Shown here: positions 1 through 14,279 of the stretch, piece after piece
Position numbering within the stretch: position 1 is the first letter of the stretch
Layout of the letters: every line of letters starts with the position of its first letter
NCBI GenBank assembly: GCA_964006375.1
Contig: OZ023269.1
Span: forward strand, 126,392,723 to 126,456,722
DNA length: 64,000 bases
Direction: 5' to 3'
From: Tillus elongatus
Taxonomy: Eukaryota > Arthropoda > Insecta > Coleoptera > Cleridae
Program-made: the position numbers and the translations under genes
The notes under the pieces: generated by a model
Seen by the model: only the letters and a program-made list of their open reading frames with translations
The model's database searches: none
Told to the model about the DNA's origin: nothing

Positions 1-1615
1 AAAATGACTGATATCATTTTCAAAACTAAAAAGGTACGAAAGATGCTCTCTTCTCTTAATACCAGGAAAGCCTCTGGCCTTGACGAGATCCCAGCAATTG
101 TTCTCAAAAAATGTGCACCAGAACTTGCTCCTGTCCTGACTCGTCTGTTTCAGATATCTTACAATAAAGGCATATTCCCTAGTAACTGGAAAACTGCTCG
201 AGTACAACCCATCCCCAAGAAAGGATCCAAAGCGCTTCCTAGCAACTACAGGCCTATTTCTCTCCTTTCAGTCATCTCTAAAGTGATGGAAAAGTATATA
301 AACACCGAACTACTAAAATTCCTTGAAAAACACAGTCTAATCCACGACAGGCAGTATGGATTCCGTCAGCGCAGATCAACTGCCGACCTCCTTTCCTTTG
401 TCACCCATTCTTGGAACAAGTCTATGGAACAACACGGTGAATCCCAGATTGTTGCTCTAGACATATCCAAAGCATTCGACCAGGTCTGGCACGCAGCGCT
501 GCTTAATAAACTTCCGGCCTATGGCCTACCACCAAAACTTTGTACCTGGACAGCAAATTTCCTCTCCAACAGGAGCATATCTGTTGTTGTGGATGGCCAT
601 TCCTCTAAACTGTATCCAATTAATGCAGGAGTTCCTCAAGGTTCAGCTTTAGCCCCTACTTTGTTTCTTCTCCACATCAATGACCTCCTCTCTAGCACAT
701 CCAACCCAGTTCACAGTTACGCGGACGACAGCACCCTCCACTCAAACATACAATATTCTAAGCCTGTCTCTTTAGCCCAATTAGATGAGGATCGCAGACT
801 CATGGAGGGTTCTGTCTCCGTGGATCTCCAAAAAATATTAGACTGGGGAAGTAGAAATCTTGTACAATTCAACCCCACCAAAACTAAGTCTTGCTTTCTT
901 TCTCACAAGAGATACAGCAGCCCTAGACCCACCACAATGAACAACCAAGTTATTCAAAGTAATGAGTCTTTTTCTCTTGTTGGCATTTCTGTGGATCGAA
1001 ATCTTAATTGGCACCAACATGTTACATCAATTGCAGAAGCGGCTGCTAAGAAATTGGGTTTCCTCTTCCGGGCTCGCAAATACTTTTCACCAACTAATCT
1101 CTATACCTTATACACTTCACAAATAAGGCCAAACCTCGAATACTGCTCCCACATCTGGGGTGCAGCTGCCGCTTCTACACTCGCTATCCTGGACTCCATT
1201 CAAAAGAGAGCTATACGTCTCATCGGTGACTCTACCCTCACCCAAAGGCTTCCATCCCTTGCCCACCGACGTGCCGTTGGTGACCTCTCTCTCTTTTATA
1301 GATATCTGCACGGACACTGCTCAGAGGAGCTTTCCTCCATAATTCCCCCATCTGCTGCCCCCAGCAGATCTACCAGGGGAACAGAGCGAATACACCCTTT
1401 TAATGTCCAGGTCACCAGACATAGAACATCTTGTTATGCCCGCTCTTTTGTCCCGAGGACTTCCAAGTTGTGGAATTCCTTGCCGGCACATGTTTTTCCT
1501 TCTCCTCCGAACCTCCAAACCTTCAAGTCCAGAATTAACAAGCTACCTCTTTCCTCCTTGTCAACACCCACGGTACGATAGTATTTAGGCTGTAAGCCCT
1601 CGTGGTGTGTTGTTG

Positions 1616-1646
<31 letters not shown>
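1..1646 (+). mobile_element. Non-LTR retrotransposon (jockey/CR1-like), 3' part, copy 1
   Basis: The window opens inside this element. It carries the reverse transcriptase and C-terminal part of ORF2, a short 3' UTR (1582-1620) and a poly(A) tail of 26 A (1621-1646). Two more copies of the same 3' end lie on the minus strand at 9381 and 36757, which fixes the 3' boundary. The 5' end is outside the window, so neither full length nor target-site duplication can be judged. Confidence 0.93.
4..1581 (+). CDS. Reverse transcriptase (ORF2) of non-LTR retrotransposon, 5'-incomplete
   Basis: RNA-directed DNA polymerase that copies the element RNA at the nicked target. The 525 open codons contain the RT blocks in order: NYRPISLL, then ALDISKAFDQVWH (first catalytic Asp), GVPQGSALAPTLFLLHINDL, and HSYADDSTLH (catalytic YADD) near residue 240. 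The thumb/connection region follows, with the C-terminal signature RTSKLWNSLP typical of jockey, CR1 and L2-group elements. The endonuclease domain lies upstream of the window; copy 2 at 9.7-10.8 kb still shows it. The first Met here is probably internal. The frame is open to its stop just before the 3' UTR, so this copy may be recent. Exact clade is not resolved by eye. Confidence 0.9.
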   Translation: MTDIIFKTKKVRKMLSSLNTRKASGLDEIPAIVLKKCAPELAPVLTRLFQISYNKGIFPSNWKTARVQPIPKKGSKALPSNYRPISLLSVISKVMEKYINTELLKFLEKHSLIHDRQYGFRQRRSTADLLSFVTHSWNKSMEQHGESQIVALDISKAFDQVWHAALLNKLPAYGLPPKLCTWTANFLSNRSISVVVDGHSSKLYPINAGVPQGSALAPTLFLLHINDLLSSTSNPVHSYADDSTLHSNIQYSKPVSLAQLDEDRRLMEGSVSVDLQKILDWGSRNLVQFNPTKTKSCFLSHKRYSSPRPTTMNNQVIQSNESFSLVGISVDRNLNWHQHVTSIAEAAAKKLGFLFRARKYFSPTNLYTLYTSQIRPNLEYCSHIWGAAAASTLAILDSIQKRAIRLIGDSTLTQRLPSLAHRRAVGDLSLFYRYLHGHCSEELSSIIPPSAAPSRSTRGTERIHPFNVQVTRHRTSCYARSFVPRTSKLWNSLPAHVFPSPPNLQTFKSRINKLPLSSLSTPTVR

Positions 1647-1649
1647 GCG

Positions 1650-2640
1650 CTAAAATCATCCGTTTTCGAAATATTTGCGATGTTAAAAGTAGCTGCATTA
1701 CATCCTACGTAATAATTTTCAGGTAGTATTTTATTCACCTCATAGATGTCAAATTTATTTTATGACTATTTTTTATCAATCGCCTCTTGGTGTCATTCGT
1801 TTTTATACTGATAAGCTGTTGTGCAAGGTTACTGAAAGTATGCCAGGAGATACATATTTTTCTAATTAAGAAATAGTTTTAAATATAATTCACAAAATTC
1901 GTTGCTATAAAACAGGAAATTAAATACGCCAGTTCTTGTTATTCGCTGAACATCTTCTACAAGTGAACTGAATGTTTCGAATTCCTAGAGGTGTTATCTT
2001 TGTGAAAAATAAAGACTGACGGAATTCTAAAGCATGGTATTTTTATTAAAACGCAAGAACAGACTTTATAAAGTTATGAAAATCAATAAATTCATTGAAT
2101 GTTGCGCATAGTGGTAACAAAAGTTTTAGCTTTGAGCGCTAATATTCGACCTATGGTCAAAGTGTTTGATGAAGGTAATCAACATGTAGAACACAAATTA
2201 GCTGCTTAGTCGCTTAGTGCGTCAAAACGGATCCTATTTAGTTGACCGACTGTAGTGCTCAAAATCAGATACAGAGGAAGCCTAGGTAATCACTAATGCA
2301 ATCAAACTATTACCAATTCAACGTGTTAGTTCCTTGTTTTAGAGACAAAGTGTTACTTTACAACTGATAACTATGTACATTTCCTCCACAACTGTCTACA
2401 TACATTTACCACATCAGAGACATAATAGAACAACTGAGTACTTTGATCAAATATTAAACTAAAATGTCAAAATGTAGAACAAACAATAAAAACAGAATTA
2501 TGAGTGAAATTGAGAAGCGCCTAGATCTACAGATTTAGTAAAAATATGGAAAGGCACTTGTATTTCCTGAAATATTTGTTATTAAAAAAAATGTTAAGAA
2601 AACTTTTCGACATATTTTTTGCTACAAACTCGCGATATTC
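1650..2640. other. No gene seen; AT-rich repeat debris
   Basis: No open frame of note. Bases 1648-1696 resemble 22972-23025 (shared words GAAATATTTG and AAAAGTAGCTGCA), so a short dispersed repeat follows the poly(A) tail. Confidence 0.5.
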
Positions 2641-2689
2641 AATGAGGATGAACAACTTCATTCCATCAAATTAATTCAAATAGACCCCT

Positions 2690-3190
2690 TCTCTGATGCC
2701 TTGGCAATAGTTTTAGTTAAGTTTATGGTTTTAGGGTCTATAATTTTAAGCTAATTTTCGTAGAAAAAATTAGTTAATGAGGAGACCGCGACTTTTGAAT
2801 TTTAAAAAGAATTCTTCAAATGAGTGCAAACTAGGCCCCCTAGAATCCATATCTGACGCAGGGTGACGTATTTCTACGGTAAAGCTCAATATAATTGTTA
2901 TTATACAAGATACGAGAAAAAATTGTATACGTTAAGTATAGGGTGTCATGCTGCATTTTGTAAAATTATTTTGACAATGACAGGATGGTCCATAAGTTGT
3001 TGGTGATACGTAAAATTTTTTTCCTACATCCCTTATATTATTGCATTTTTGCATTTTTCATCGCAATATGATGCACGTTTGTAAGAAATAATTGAGACGC
3101 TGTAAGTGCGTTGTGTTAGCGATTTTTCATCAACTGCTTCAAATTTTAGTGACTCAATTTGCCATTAATCTAAGGTAAGTTGGCTAGGAA
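2690..3190 (+). repeat. TA-element copy, variant without expanded (TA)n
   Basis: Contains the module TCTCTGATGCCTTGGCA, a head-like segment (TTCGTAGAAAAAATTAGTTAAT, CTAGGCCCCCTAGAATCCATATC), the CAGGGTGACG segment, GGGTGTCATGCTGCA and a decayed hairpin GACGCTGTAAGTGCGTT at about 3096. The same order recurs at 20.1-20.6 kb and 59.9-60.4 kb. There is no TA array at the usual place. Confidence 0.6.
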
Positions 3191-3214
3191 TTAAAAAATT
3201 ACACTTACACAAAA

Positions 3215-3217
<3 letters not shown>

Positions 3218-3297
<80 letters not shown>
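3218..3297. repeat. (TA)n microsatellite
   Basis: About 80 bp of uninterrupted TA directly left of a mariner-like transposon. With 4678-4754 it is probably one array split by that insertion. Confidence 0.95.
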
Positions 3298-3300
<3 letters not shown>

Positions 3301-3302
3301 TA

Positions 3303-4672
3303 CAGTGTGAAACACACTTATGGAATAAAATTCATTATTCGGCAAAAAATAGTTTTTGTAGAAAACGCTGAGACACGTGAAGTTTAATTTGTCGAGCATT
3401 ATCTTATAATCATAATTAAAAAAAATTAAACTCGCACCAGTTTACCCCCACCGCTTTATTCAATTTTGTTAAAATAGCAACCCTACATTTTTCCACTAAA
3501 TTCGATGGATCACATTTTCATGAATGCGTAGATACCCCATATGTATGGTCTCATATTAAAGTTTTCAATACAGGGTGAAAATTTTATACCGGAATATTAA
3601 AACTAATCAGTTTACCCTGAAATTCAAATTTAGAAAATAAACCTAATAAAAACGTCCCTTTGTTATAATAAATGTTCAAAAATGTTCTTCGTTTAGTTAC
3701 ACACAACGAAATAATCTGCTCTGGAATTCTTCCCTAACTCTGTTCAACACGTCAGGCGTTATGATCCTAATTTCTGTTGTTATTTTCACTTTCAAATCAT
3801 CTAAAACAGCAGGTTGCGTTTTATACACTCTGTTTTTAATGTATCCCCATAAAAAGAAATCAAGAAGTGTAAGATCTAGTGATCTAGCGGGCCATTCTAC
3901 TAAACCTCTTCGTCCAATCCATATTTGTGGAAAGACTTCGTGTAAATACTCCCGTACTTGAACAGCAAAGTAGGGCGGTGCACCGTCTTGTTAAAACCAT
4001 ATCCTTTCATGAGGAATATTAGATTCCATTATCTTTGGATACAATTCTGCTAACATTGGGACAACCTGCCCTCTTAGCATTTCTAAATATCTTGGACCGT
4101 TTAGATTTTCTATAAAAACAGGTCCAACTACGTAATCACCAGCCCAAACGTTCAACTTTTGAGAACGCTGAGTGTGTGTTTGTCGCATCCACTGGGGGTT
4201 TCGGAAACCCAGTTTACATCGCCATTTAAAAGATATGTTGCTTCATCGGAAAACAGAACGTCAGCAGAAGAATTAACATTTCTATGTAACATGTCCAGCA
4301 GGTGATCACAAAATTACAGTCTTCTATCAGAATCACCGTCAATCAACTCTTGAACGTGTTATAGTTTATAGGGATGCATTTTTTCGTTTTTGAGACACCA
4401 TAAAACTGTTGATTGACAAACATCATTTTCACGTGCAACTTGACGAGTAGAAGTTGTTGGTTCTTCTTGGAAATCCAATAAAATATTGAGTTCTACATCT
4501 TCTTGCTATTTAAAAAACAAGATCAAATGGTGGGGGTAAAATGGTGAGAGTAGAATTTGTTTAACTATGATTATAAGATAATGTTCGACAAATTAAACTT
4601 CACGTGTCTCAGCGTTTTCCACAAAAACTAGTTTTTGCTGAAGAATGAATTTTATTCGATAAGTGTGTTTCA

Positions 4673-4677
<5 letters not shown>
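3303..4677 (-). mobile_element. Mariner-like (DUF4817-type) DNA transposon with ~118-bp TIRs
   Basis: Ends CAGTGTGAAACACACTTAT (left) and its reverse complement (right) begin terminal inverted repeats of about 118 bp (3303-3420 and 4557-4677) with under ten differences. The element sits inside a TA array, as expected for a TA-targeting IS630/Tc1/mariner transposase. Length about 1.37 kb. A truncated relative lies at 24927-25343. Confidence 0.88.
3690..4510 (-). pseudogene. Decayed DUF4817-type mariner-like transposase
   Basis: Read on the minus strand in several frames. Recognisable pieces are a helix-turn-helix remnant near 4500, the first catalytic motif SDEATYLLNGDVNW near 4240, then NVWAGDYVVGPVFIENLNG (frame 3991-4188) and the third motif EWPARSLDLTLLDFFLWG near 3890. 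Family members cut and paste DNA using a DDE/D triad in an RNase H fold. Stops and frame changes break it repeatedly, and the N-terminal domain is mostly missing. It cannot be active. Confidence 0.82.

Positions 4678-4754
<77 letters not shown>
4678..4754. repeat. (TA)n microsatellite
   Basis: Right half of the TA array that hosts the transposon at 3303-4677. Confidence 0.95.
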
Positions 4755-5950
4755 TAAAAATCAGAGCCTTGTTGGAATGGCCTTTAAAATTTAATTTATA
4801 TCAGATAAGTCCAATATTTTACGAGAACGCATAAACAAAATTTATTGTTAACTTGGCATATTTAATGGATTTTGTTAATGTGCAAATATTTTATAACAAA
4901 TCGTAAATGTTGTAATGTTTTAAAACATTGTCATTTTTATTTTTTAATATTTCGCATTATTTATGTTCATCGTTAAAATATTCCTTTTATGTTAAATTTT
5001 ATTATTCTTTGCATTTCTTCTACATGTATACTTCTATTAATTTCATACCGCATAATTATAAATTTTATGTATAGAATAGTTTTGCGATATATTTTTTAAT
5101 ATTTAACGATATTTTTATTTGATATTAATCTTTTCTATCTTGAGCTCCATCTATAAACAACATTATTGAATAGTGAAAGCGAGGTCTGTATTTAAATTGT
5201 AGCACTTCCCGCAATTTTTTTATTGGGTATAATTTTTAGTGTTGATATCGATGCGGGGGCGTGATTTTTTTCAAAGTAATGTTTTTTTTATTTGGAATAT
5301 ACGCTACACATTGGAGATATGTTTTTTTACAACCAATGATAATTAATCATCACCAAAAGCAATAAAATATGTTAAAACATACAGTGGATAATACTAATAC
5401 ATAATGTAGGATACCAAAGCGTGTTCAAAAAAAGTCACGCAATCTATACATATAACTGTAGCTTCATTAAAAATTATTCTTAAAATTGATTCTAATAACT
5501 TAATAATGCCTTTGTTAAATTTTAACGGTTGTAATTAACAGTAAATATTAGAAATAGTTATTAATTATTTGTATAAGAATGCTGTTTGTAGAAAAAGTCG
5601 TGATCTCTCGGACAATATATCAATATATTGTCTTAATGTATGGAAGTAATGATAAGAATAAACTTAAAAGTTTTGACATGCCACAATTAATGGTCCTCCA
5701 ACAAAAAATATGTCTTTGATTTTCATAATAGTCTACCAGTTCTGTTCAATATATATTACTATTATTTCTTTTTCTGACTGATATAGATAAGCAGCCCACT
5801 ACAGAATGTTGTAGGAATCTTTTTTCGTCTTTCTTGTTTTCAATATGTAATCGAATAACGACTGACCATAAAAAAGCATGTCATTGTTTAGGCGACGACT
5901 AGACAATTTTCATCGAAAAACGATATTGTTTCAATATACGTGGGAGCTAC
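4755..5950. other. No gene seen
   Basis: About 1.2 kb of AT-rich sequence with no meaningful open frame and no match to the other repeat families in the window. Confidence 0.5.
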
Positions 5951-5951
5951 A

Positions 5952-8010
<2,059 letters not shown>

Positions 8011-8083
<73 letters not shown>

Positions 8084-8165
8084 TGAAACTGACCCTGGAT
8101 ATGGGATATAGGGTGCCTAGTTCGCGCTCGTTTGAAGAAGATATTTTAAAGAAAATTCACTAAAA
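8011..8165 (-). repeat. (TA)n plus TA-element 5' head, reverse orientation
   Basis: TA array 8011-8080, then the head read on the minus strand (TCCAGGGTCAGTTTCAATT, CGCGAACTAGGCACCCTA). It ends in AAAGAAAATTCACTAAAA, the reverse of the family 5' terminus. Confidence 0.75.
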
Positions 8166-9380
8166 ATATACAAGAGATACCTTACAGTTGTATTTTTGCA
8201 TTTTTTTCTATTGTTGGAAGAGTAATCTCTCTACTCTTCATAGAATAACTGGGCAGCTCTCATGATTTACAACGTTTTGCAATTAGTTGAATTAGTTCTT
8301 CTGTCATTTTTAGGTACTCCCTAAACTTTTTCAAAACATCCAGGTTTTATTGTAACCGTATTAAAAACGATTTGCAAACTGAATCTGATCCATAACTATG
8401 TAAAATTGGCCTGTATATATTGTAAAAATACACACATTTCGAGACAATTATTGCGTAGACAAAGGAAATTATGTTGATAATCTGAAGTAAGAAAATTCGG
8501 GGTTCTTTTCTTCTAATTAGTGTTTGAAAGAAACAAAGTTATTCTGAATGTATAATAGAGGAAAATTCAAACAAAAGTGTAGGCAGTAGGCAGTAGCGCA
8601 GTCTTGGTATTCTTGATGTATATTTAATTGGTCCATACTTATATACAAGTCCGGAAGAACAGCGAATAATGCATTTGTGTTTTTCTGTAAAATAAATTAC
8701 TGTCGCTCCCTTTTATTACATGCCGAAATACATGGTTTCACTCAGATGTATATGGTTTTTGTATTCTTTTTATAAAACTGCTTCTACAAGCAAGTACAAA
8801 TTATTTATTTAAAGGTGACAGCTTCATAATATTAAGCTATGGTATCTAATTTAACTCAACTAGTGATGATAGGAGTAATAAGAGATTATCTTGCTATGTA
8901 AGCGGATTTAGAAGATATATATGGTGTTCGTTGTGTTAGAGTTTACAGCTGTTTAAGCTGGACTACAAAATAAAATTTCAAGATGCAGCAGGTGCGTCAT
9001 AGTACCTAGGACCTAGTGAATGTTTGTAAATTGTACAGTGTGTCTGGAGTTCGTGTCTTTTAGGATGTATCCCGATTATGAGTAAACATTAAAGGCTGCG
9101 GTTATCACAAGACTTTTATAGTTTTTGTTATGAAAGAAACCATGCCGAAATCAAAACTAATATTTTGTTTTTGGGCTACAAGGTGAGTTTAGAAATTGGT
9201 CATTTCGAGGCACCTCATTATCTCCTTTATGTGGTCAGATAATAAAGCTGTGAAAACTAATCATAATAGATTTTTTATGTAAAATTAAAGAATTCAAATA
9301 GTTTTTTGTACTAAGCACACTGTGAAACTGGTTAACGAACATGTCCAAGAGATTTACAAAAGAAACATAACTGCCAAGAT
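8166..9380. other. No gene seen
   Basis: AT-rich, without coding frames or repeats I can assign. A weak trace of the TA-element hairpin (GATGCAGCAGGTGCGTCAT) occurs near 8983. Confidence 0.45.
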
Positions 9381-11075
9381 TTATTTTTATTTATTTCAAC
9401 AACACACCATGAGGGCTTACAGCCTAAATACTATCGTACCGTGGGTGTCGTCTAGGAGGAAAGAGGCAACTTGTTAATATTGGACTTGAAGGTTTGGAGG
9501 TTCAATGGATAAGGAAAAACATGTGCCGGCAAGGAATTCCACAACTTGGAAGTCCTCGGGACAAAAAAGCGGGTATAACAAAATGTTCTATGACTGGTGA
9601 CCTGGACAGTGGAAGGGTGCATTCGGTCTGTTCCCCTGGTAGATCTGTTGGGGGCAGCAGGTGGAGGAACTATGGAATAAAGCTCCTCTGAGCAGAGATT
9701 TTGCCTCAGAAAAAATTGCGGACATAGCGGTTTCTTGCGTCGTTAAATGCTTGACAGTTTTCTTGGCTGGGATTGTGTAGAAGATTTTTGTGAGGTTTGA
9801 CCTTTTCAAGTCTGGTCTTGTCACAGGGTTTAGAGAACCAGGGCTTTTGAGTGGTTGCAGAGGTTTTCTGTGTACGTGGAATAAATAATTCCATGCCAGC
9901 TTGGATAATTTCGGTGACGTTTTGTGAGATATCAGAGAGGTCAGAATGAGAGAAGCAGACAGACGCCCATGGAAATAAGGAAAAGTAATCACGCATTTCG
10001 TCCCATTCCGTGTAGTTGTAGTGCCAAACGATACGTGGGTGTGATGACTGTGTGACGTCAGGTTGCATTGCACAGGAAGGAGTGACCATGTCGTGGTCTG
10101 AGCGACCCAGGGGGGCGGTGACTGATATCTTATAGCAGTCAGGATTTGTAGTAATAAGGAGATCCAAGGGATTTAAGCTGTGTGTTGGGATGCGAGGAAA
10201 GTAAGTAGGTTGCTGTACCATATTGGCTAAAGAATTGCTGACTGCAAAGGCCTCCGCTGCTCTTCCTTGTGGATCGGTTTTTAAAGGTCCTAGCCATTAA
10301 TTATTATGGACATTCAAGTCACCAAGAGTAATGACCTCGGAGGAAGAATATTCAGAAATCAGATGGTCGGTTTTTTCAGAAAGGTAGTCAAAGAGCTGGA
10401 CAAAGTTGTTGTCAGAAGGTGACCGGTAAATGCAACAGATGAATTTAGTTGCAGCCCTGAGAGAGTTTTATCCATAGTATGTCTTTTCTTCCAGCTTCTA
10501 AATTGGGGAGTCTGGTGCAGGGTAGATTGCTACGGACGCACGCGCACACGCCTCCATGCAATCTAAAGGAAGTAAGGAGCTCATACTCCGGGAAATTAAG
10601 GTGATTAGTGGCTGTTTTGGCACTGATTTGAGTTTCGGCGAGGAAGAGGAGTTGGGGCCTATTAGCCTGAAGGAAATGATGGACGGAGTTAAGGTTAGAA
10701 TTTAGGCCACATATATTCGAGAAGGATATGTTAAATGTTGATGCTGGCGCCCCCTGTACACCCCTCTCCCGGAGATCCGAATGGAGGGGTATTTTACCTC
10801 CGGAATCTTTTGTACAAGGAGGAGCCATCATCATTTTTGCTTATAAGGGAAACCGACTCATACACCAGAATCGGAAACGTATGTTGGGACTTAACCGGCC
10901 CCTTGATGTAAGAGGTGGTACTTCCTCGGGCGTGAAAAAAATCCTTTACTATCACGTAAAGGAAAATTCCACTACCATCTACCATATTGCAAGTATACCA
11001 TACCAGCCAACTATTACGGAGCTGACCAGCTCTAGAACTTGCTTGGATGATCATGAATGGCCGTTAGATAAATAA
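9381..11075 (-). mobile_element. Non-LTR retrotransposon copy 2, internally deleted
   Basis: Minus strand. The 3' end (9381-9690) matches copy 1 from RTSKLWN-like coding through the 3' UTR and an A-rich tail. Upstream, 9706-10834 encodes the endonuclease domain, and 10835-11075 looks like the 5' UTR. The whole RT domain is missing. The join lies at about 9690-9705, where the C-terminal region (GCTCAGAGGAGCTTT) meets endonuclease/linker sequence. Confidence 0.85.
9706..10834 (-). pseudogene. AP-endonuclease domain of non-LTR ORF2, truncated
   Basis: Apurinic-type endonuclease that nicks target DNA to prime reverse transcription. The N-terminal signature FNISFSNICGLNSNLNSVHH and LLFLAETQIS lie in 10445-10834. 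The C-terminal part with the active-site motif GRSDHDMV and a linker region lies in 9706-10221. About 220 bp between them is out of frame, and the RT that should follow is deleted. The copy cannot retrotranspose alone, but it shows what the missing 5' part of copy 1 encodes. Confidence 0.82.
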
Positions 11076-11334
11076 CACGTTCATTTTTTTTCAAAGACCG
11101 ATCTTTTTGCAAATGTTTGTTACTTTCGTAAAATTTTGCTTACTCTTTTAATTTTTGCGCAAAATAGCTATTAATTTGAAGTTTGATGTAGAAATACAAT
11201 ACTTCATAAGATGTTTATTCATTAACCATAGAAACAATAAGAAAAGTAAAATTCGTGTAAAGTTTGAATTGAAACAAATTAAATCTAACTCATTAATTGT
11301 TCAATATGGCAACGATTCACTCGCCTTACAGCTT

Positions 11335-11765
11335 CTAGTCTACGTAAAAATTAAAACTTATACGCTCTAAATTTTCCCCATTTCGCAGTGATGCAACAGC
11401 TTCTCTAATTATATCCCACAATTGCTCCTTGGTATTTATCTCCCCCTTGTAAACATACGTCTTGAGCTGCACCAATAGTGAAAAGTTGCCAGGATTTAAA
11501 TCTGGTGAACGTGCTGGCCAAGGAACAGGAGCATCGTGACCTCTGTCCAACACAATATCACAATGCGTCCAAAATGGGATGGTGCACCATCATGTATGTA
11601 CCACATATCACGACGTAATGCAGTCGGCAAATCTTCTAAAAATTCCGACAAAATGTCTTGCAAGAAGTGTAAGTAGCCTTCCGCTGTTAGCCTAATAGGT
11701 AACCTTACGGGCCCAATCAAATGACAATCAATTATTCCTAATCACACATTAATTTTGAATTCGCA
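11335..11765 (-). pseudogene. DUF4817-type mariner-like transposase fragment
   Basis: Two overlapping frames hold the catalytic half. The upstream frame reads IGPVRLPIRLTAEGYLHFLQ and MWYIHDGAPSHF (second catalytic Asp). The downstream frame reads PWPARSPDLNPGNFSLL (third catalytic position) and LKTYVYKGEINTKEQLWD. A frameshift near 11520 separates them. The sequence differs from the two elements at 3.3 and 6.2 kb, so it is a third lineage. No inverted repeats were found around it. Confidence 0.8.
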
Positions 11766-11769
11766 CTGA

Positions 11770-12400
11770 AAATGCCTTACATGCATTGCGTGAGGATTTT
11801 GTCTGCATAATGGTGCTCATTATGGAAATTTGTAACACCTCGCCGTGTGTTTGCTTTTCGGATTGCACCGTGTCCAGAATTTTTTTAAACATAACGTTTT
11901 GGTTCCTGTTTTAAAACTATTTCCACGAGATTAAGAATATATGAAAACAACTTTAAGGCCTTAATCTGCCTACTCTTTAAAGTGGTGAACAAGGGTAGGT
12001 TTGGTTGTTGTAGTTCCATTACGGGGCCTCAATCCGGTTACTCCCCAAATCTCACTAAAGATCGGCTCTTAAGGTCTCTGTGTGTTGTTGTTTATGGTGG
12101 GGTTTCTACTTACTACGAGGTTATTACATTATTCTTCTACTACTAAGCGTTCGGGCTCCATCCTGTGTAAACCAAATAGTTTGTCTAAGATCAATTGGAA
12201 GCTTTTTTGACACAGGCGGTGAAATTTAAAAAAATGGTACTTTTAAAAAGTTTCAAAGTTGTTTTTTTTTTCAATTTGCTAAAAAAAGATAATGGGAATA
12301 TTTTGATGTCAGATGAAAACACTGTCAAGCTGACATTGATTTCGAGTTATTTTTAAGTGACCTCCACAAATCAGTCTGATGAAACGTGCAAAAACTTTCT
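11770..12400. other. No gene seen
   Basis: Transposon flank and unassigned sequence. Base composition at 11990-12180 is less AT-rich than its surroundings, but no frame stays open. Confidence 0.4.
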
Positions 12401-12547
12401 TTATAATTTTGTTGTTTTAGTTAATTTTCGTAGAAAAAATTCACTAATGGGGAGATCCCGACTTTTGAATTTTGAAAAAAATTTTGCAAATGAGCGCGAA
12501 CTAGGACCCCTAGAACCCATATCCGGGGTTAGTTTCAATTTTTATAT

Positions 12548-12832
<285 letters not shown>

Positions 12833-12834
12833 CA

Positions 12835-13400
12835 CACCGATAACTCAAAAAATAATGGGCCGAATTTGATAAAATTTGGCATGTACGTTTCTTTTGTAAA
12901 TAGCTTGGATAAGTTCGTTAGTCAGGAAAATCGGACGAGGTTTTCCGGGAAAATTTTGAGTTTTCATTCGAAAAAAATTCTTATCTCAAAAAGTAATAAG
13001 CCGATTTTAATAAAATTTGGCATGTACCTTCCCTTTGTAAATGGCCTTGATAAGTTTGTTATCCAGGAAAATCGGACGAGGTTTTCCGGGAAAATTTTGA
13101 GTTTTCATTCGAAAAAAATTTTTATCTCAAAAAGTAATAAGCCGATTTTAATAAAATTTGGCATGTACCTTCCTTTTGTAAATGGCCTTGATAAATTTGT
13201 TAGCCAGGAAAATCGGACGAGGTTTTCCGGGAAAATTTTGAGTTTTCATTCAAAAAAAAATTTTATCTCAAAGAATAATGGGCTGATTTTGATAAAATTT
13301 GGCACGTACCTTCCTTTTGTAAATGTCTTTGATAAGTTTGTTAATCAGAAAAATTGGACGAGGTTTTCCGGGAAAATTTTGAGTTTTCATTTGAAAAAAA
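12835..13400 (+). repeat. Tandem repeat, four units of 141 bp
   Basis: The word CGGACGAGGTTTTCCGGG (or a close variant) recurs at about 12932, 13073, 13214 and 13355, a constant 141-bp step. Because 141 is a multiple of three, one frame stays open for 207 codons across all units (motif [18 protein letters not shown]). I read this as a consequence of period and recent duplication, not as a gene. Confidence 0.9.
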
Positions 13401-13599
13401 TTTTTATCTTAAAAAATAAAAATTCTATGATAACCAAATTTGGTAGGTAGGTTTATGATATAAAATGTAAACTATACACCAAAATTTAGATTTCTATGTT
13501 ACAAGAAAAAAAAGTTATAATAAAATATTTTGTGCCAGATCATTTTTATGAAAATTCACTACCATAACGCACTTGCTGCGTCTTCGACTTTTTTTTTTT

Positions 13600-14195
13600 C
13601 GTATCTAGAGCGATGTAATTAAAATTGACAGATTTTAGAAATTTACGTTTTACATTAACTTTTTTTGTATCTCAGAAATTAGGTAACCTTCTACCGTTAA
13701 TAATAAAAGTTTTTTTATATTTTACATATTAAAACAATGGCATTGAATGACATAAAGGCTTTTTTTTTACTGCACGAACTGCATACATACGATATTTTTT
13801 ACAACAATTTATAACATGTCATTTCTGAATTTGTAAATCATTTAAAATTCTGACATCAGCTTAATGTTCTTAAATAATCTTCCGACTTCTCGACAATCCC
13901 CAACATTATCGATGACATGTAAGTAAAAAAAAAAGTAAGGTAACGTATTTGTAAGCTGCTAGTATGTTTCAATTGACAAGGACGACATTTACTTTACTCG
14001 CACAATTAATAAATGTAATTGCTGCCATTATAGTAATTAATTAATCTAATATTCAGAGAGAAGAATTAGACATCTAGAAAGTGAATGGAGGACCATGACT
14101 TGCGCTTACCAGGTGCGCGCAATAATTACACATCTATTTTAAACGCTACGATCGCTAAGAAGTGAATTTTTGTAGGAACTCATAAACATATTTAC
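13600..14195. other. No gene seen
   Basis: AT-rich with poly(T) runs; no assigned feature. Confidence 0.45.
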
Positions 14196-14199
14196 TAAG

Positions 14200-14279
14200 T
14201 GAAGATAGGAACCTGTGATAAGCACTGATAAGCACACTTGGAGAACCGAAAACACCACAAACAATTTTAAAAAGTTCGA
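14200..14279. repeat. Penelope-like terminal-repeat fragment
   Basis: GGAACCTGTGATAAGCAC and CACACTTGGAGAACC closely match 21168-21210, the start of the hammerhead inverted pair, and more distantly 52325-52370. The hammerhead part itself is absent here; a TA-element end abuts at 14280. Confidence 0.5.

Noticed and set aside
12835..13400. CRISPR-like array
   Set aside because: Contiguous tandem repeats without unique spacers, in a eukaryotic transposon context.
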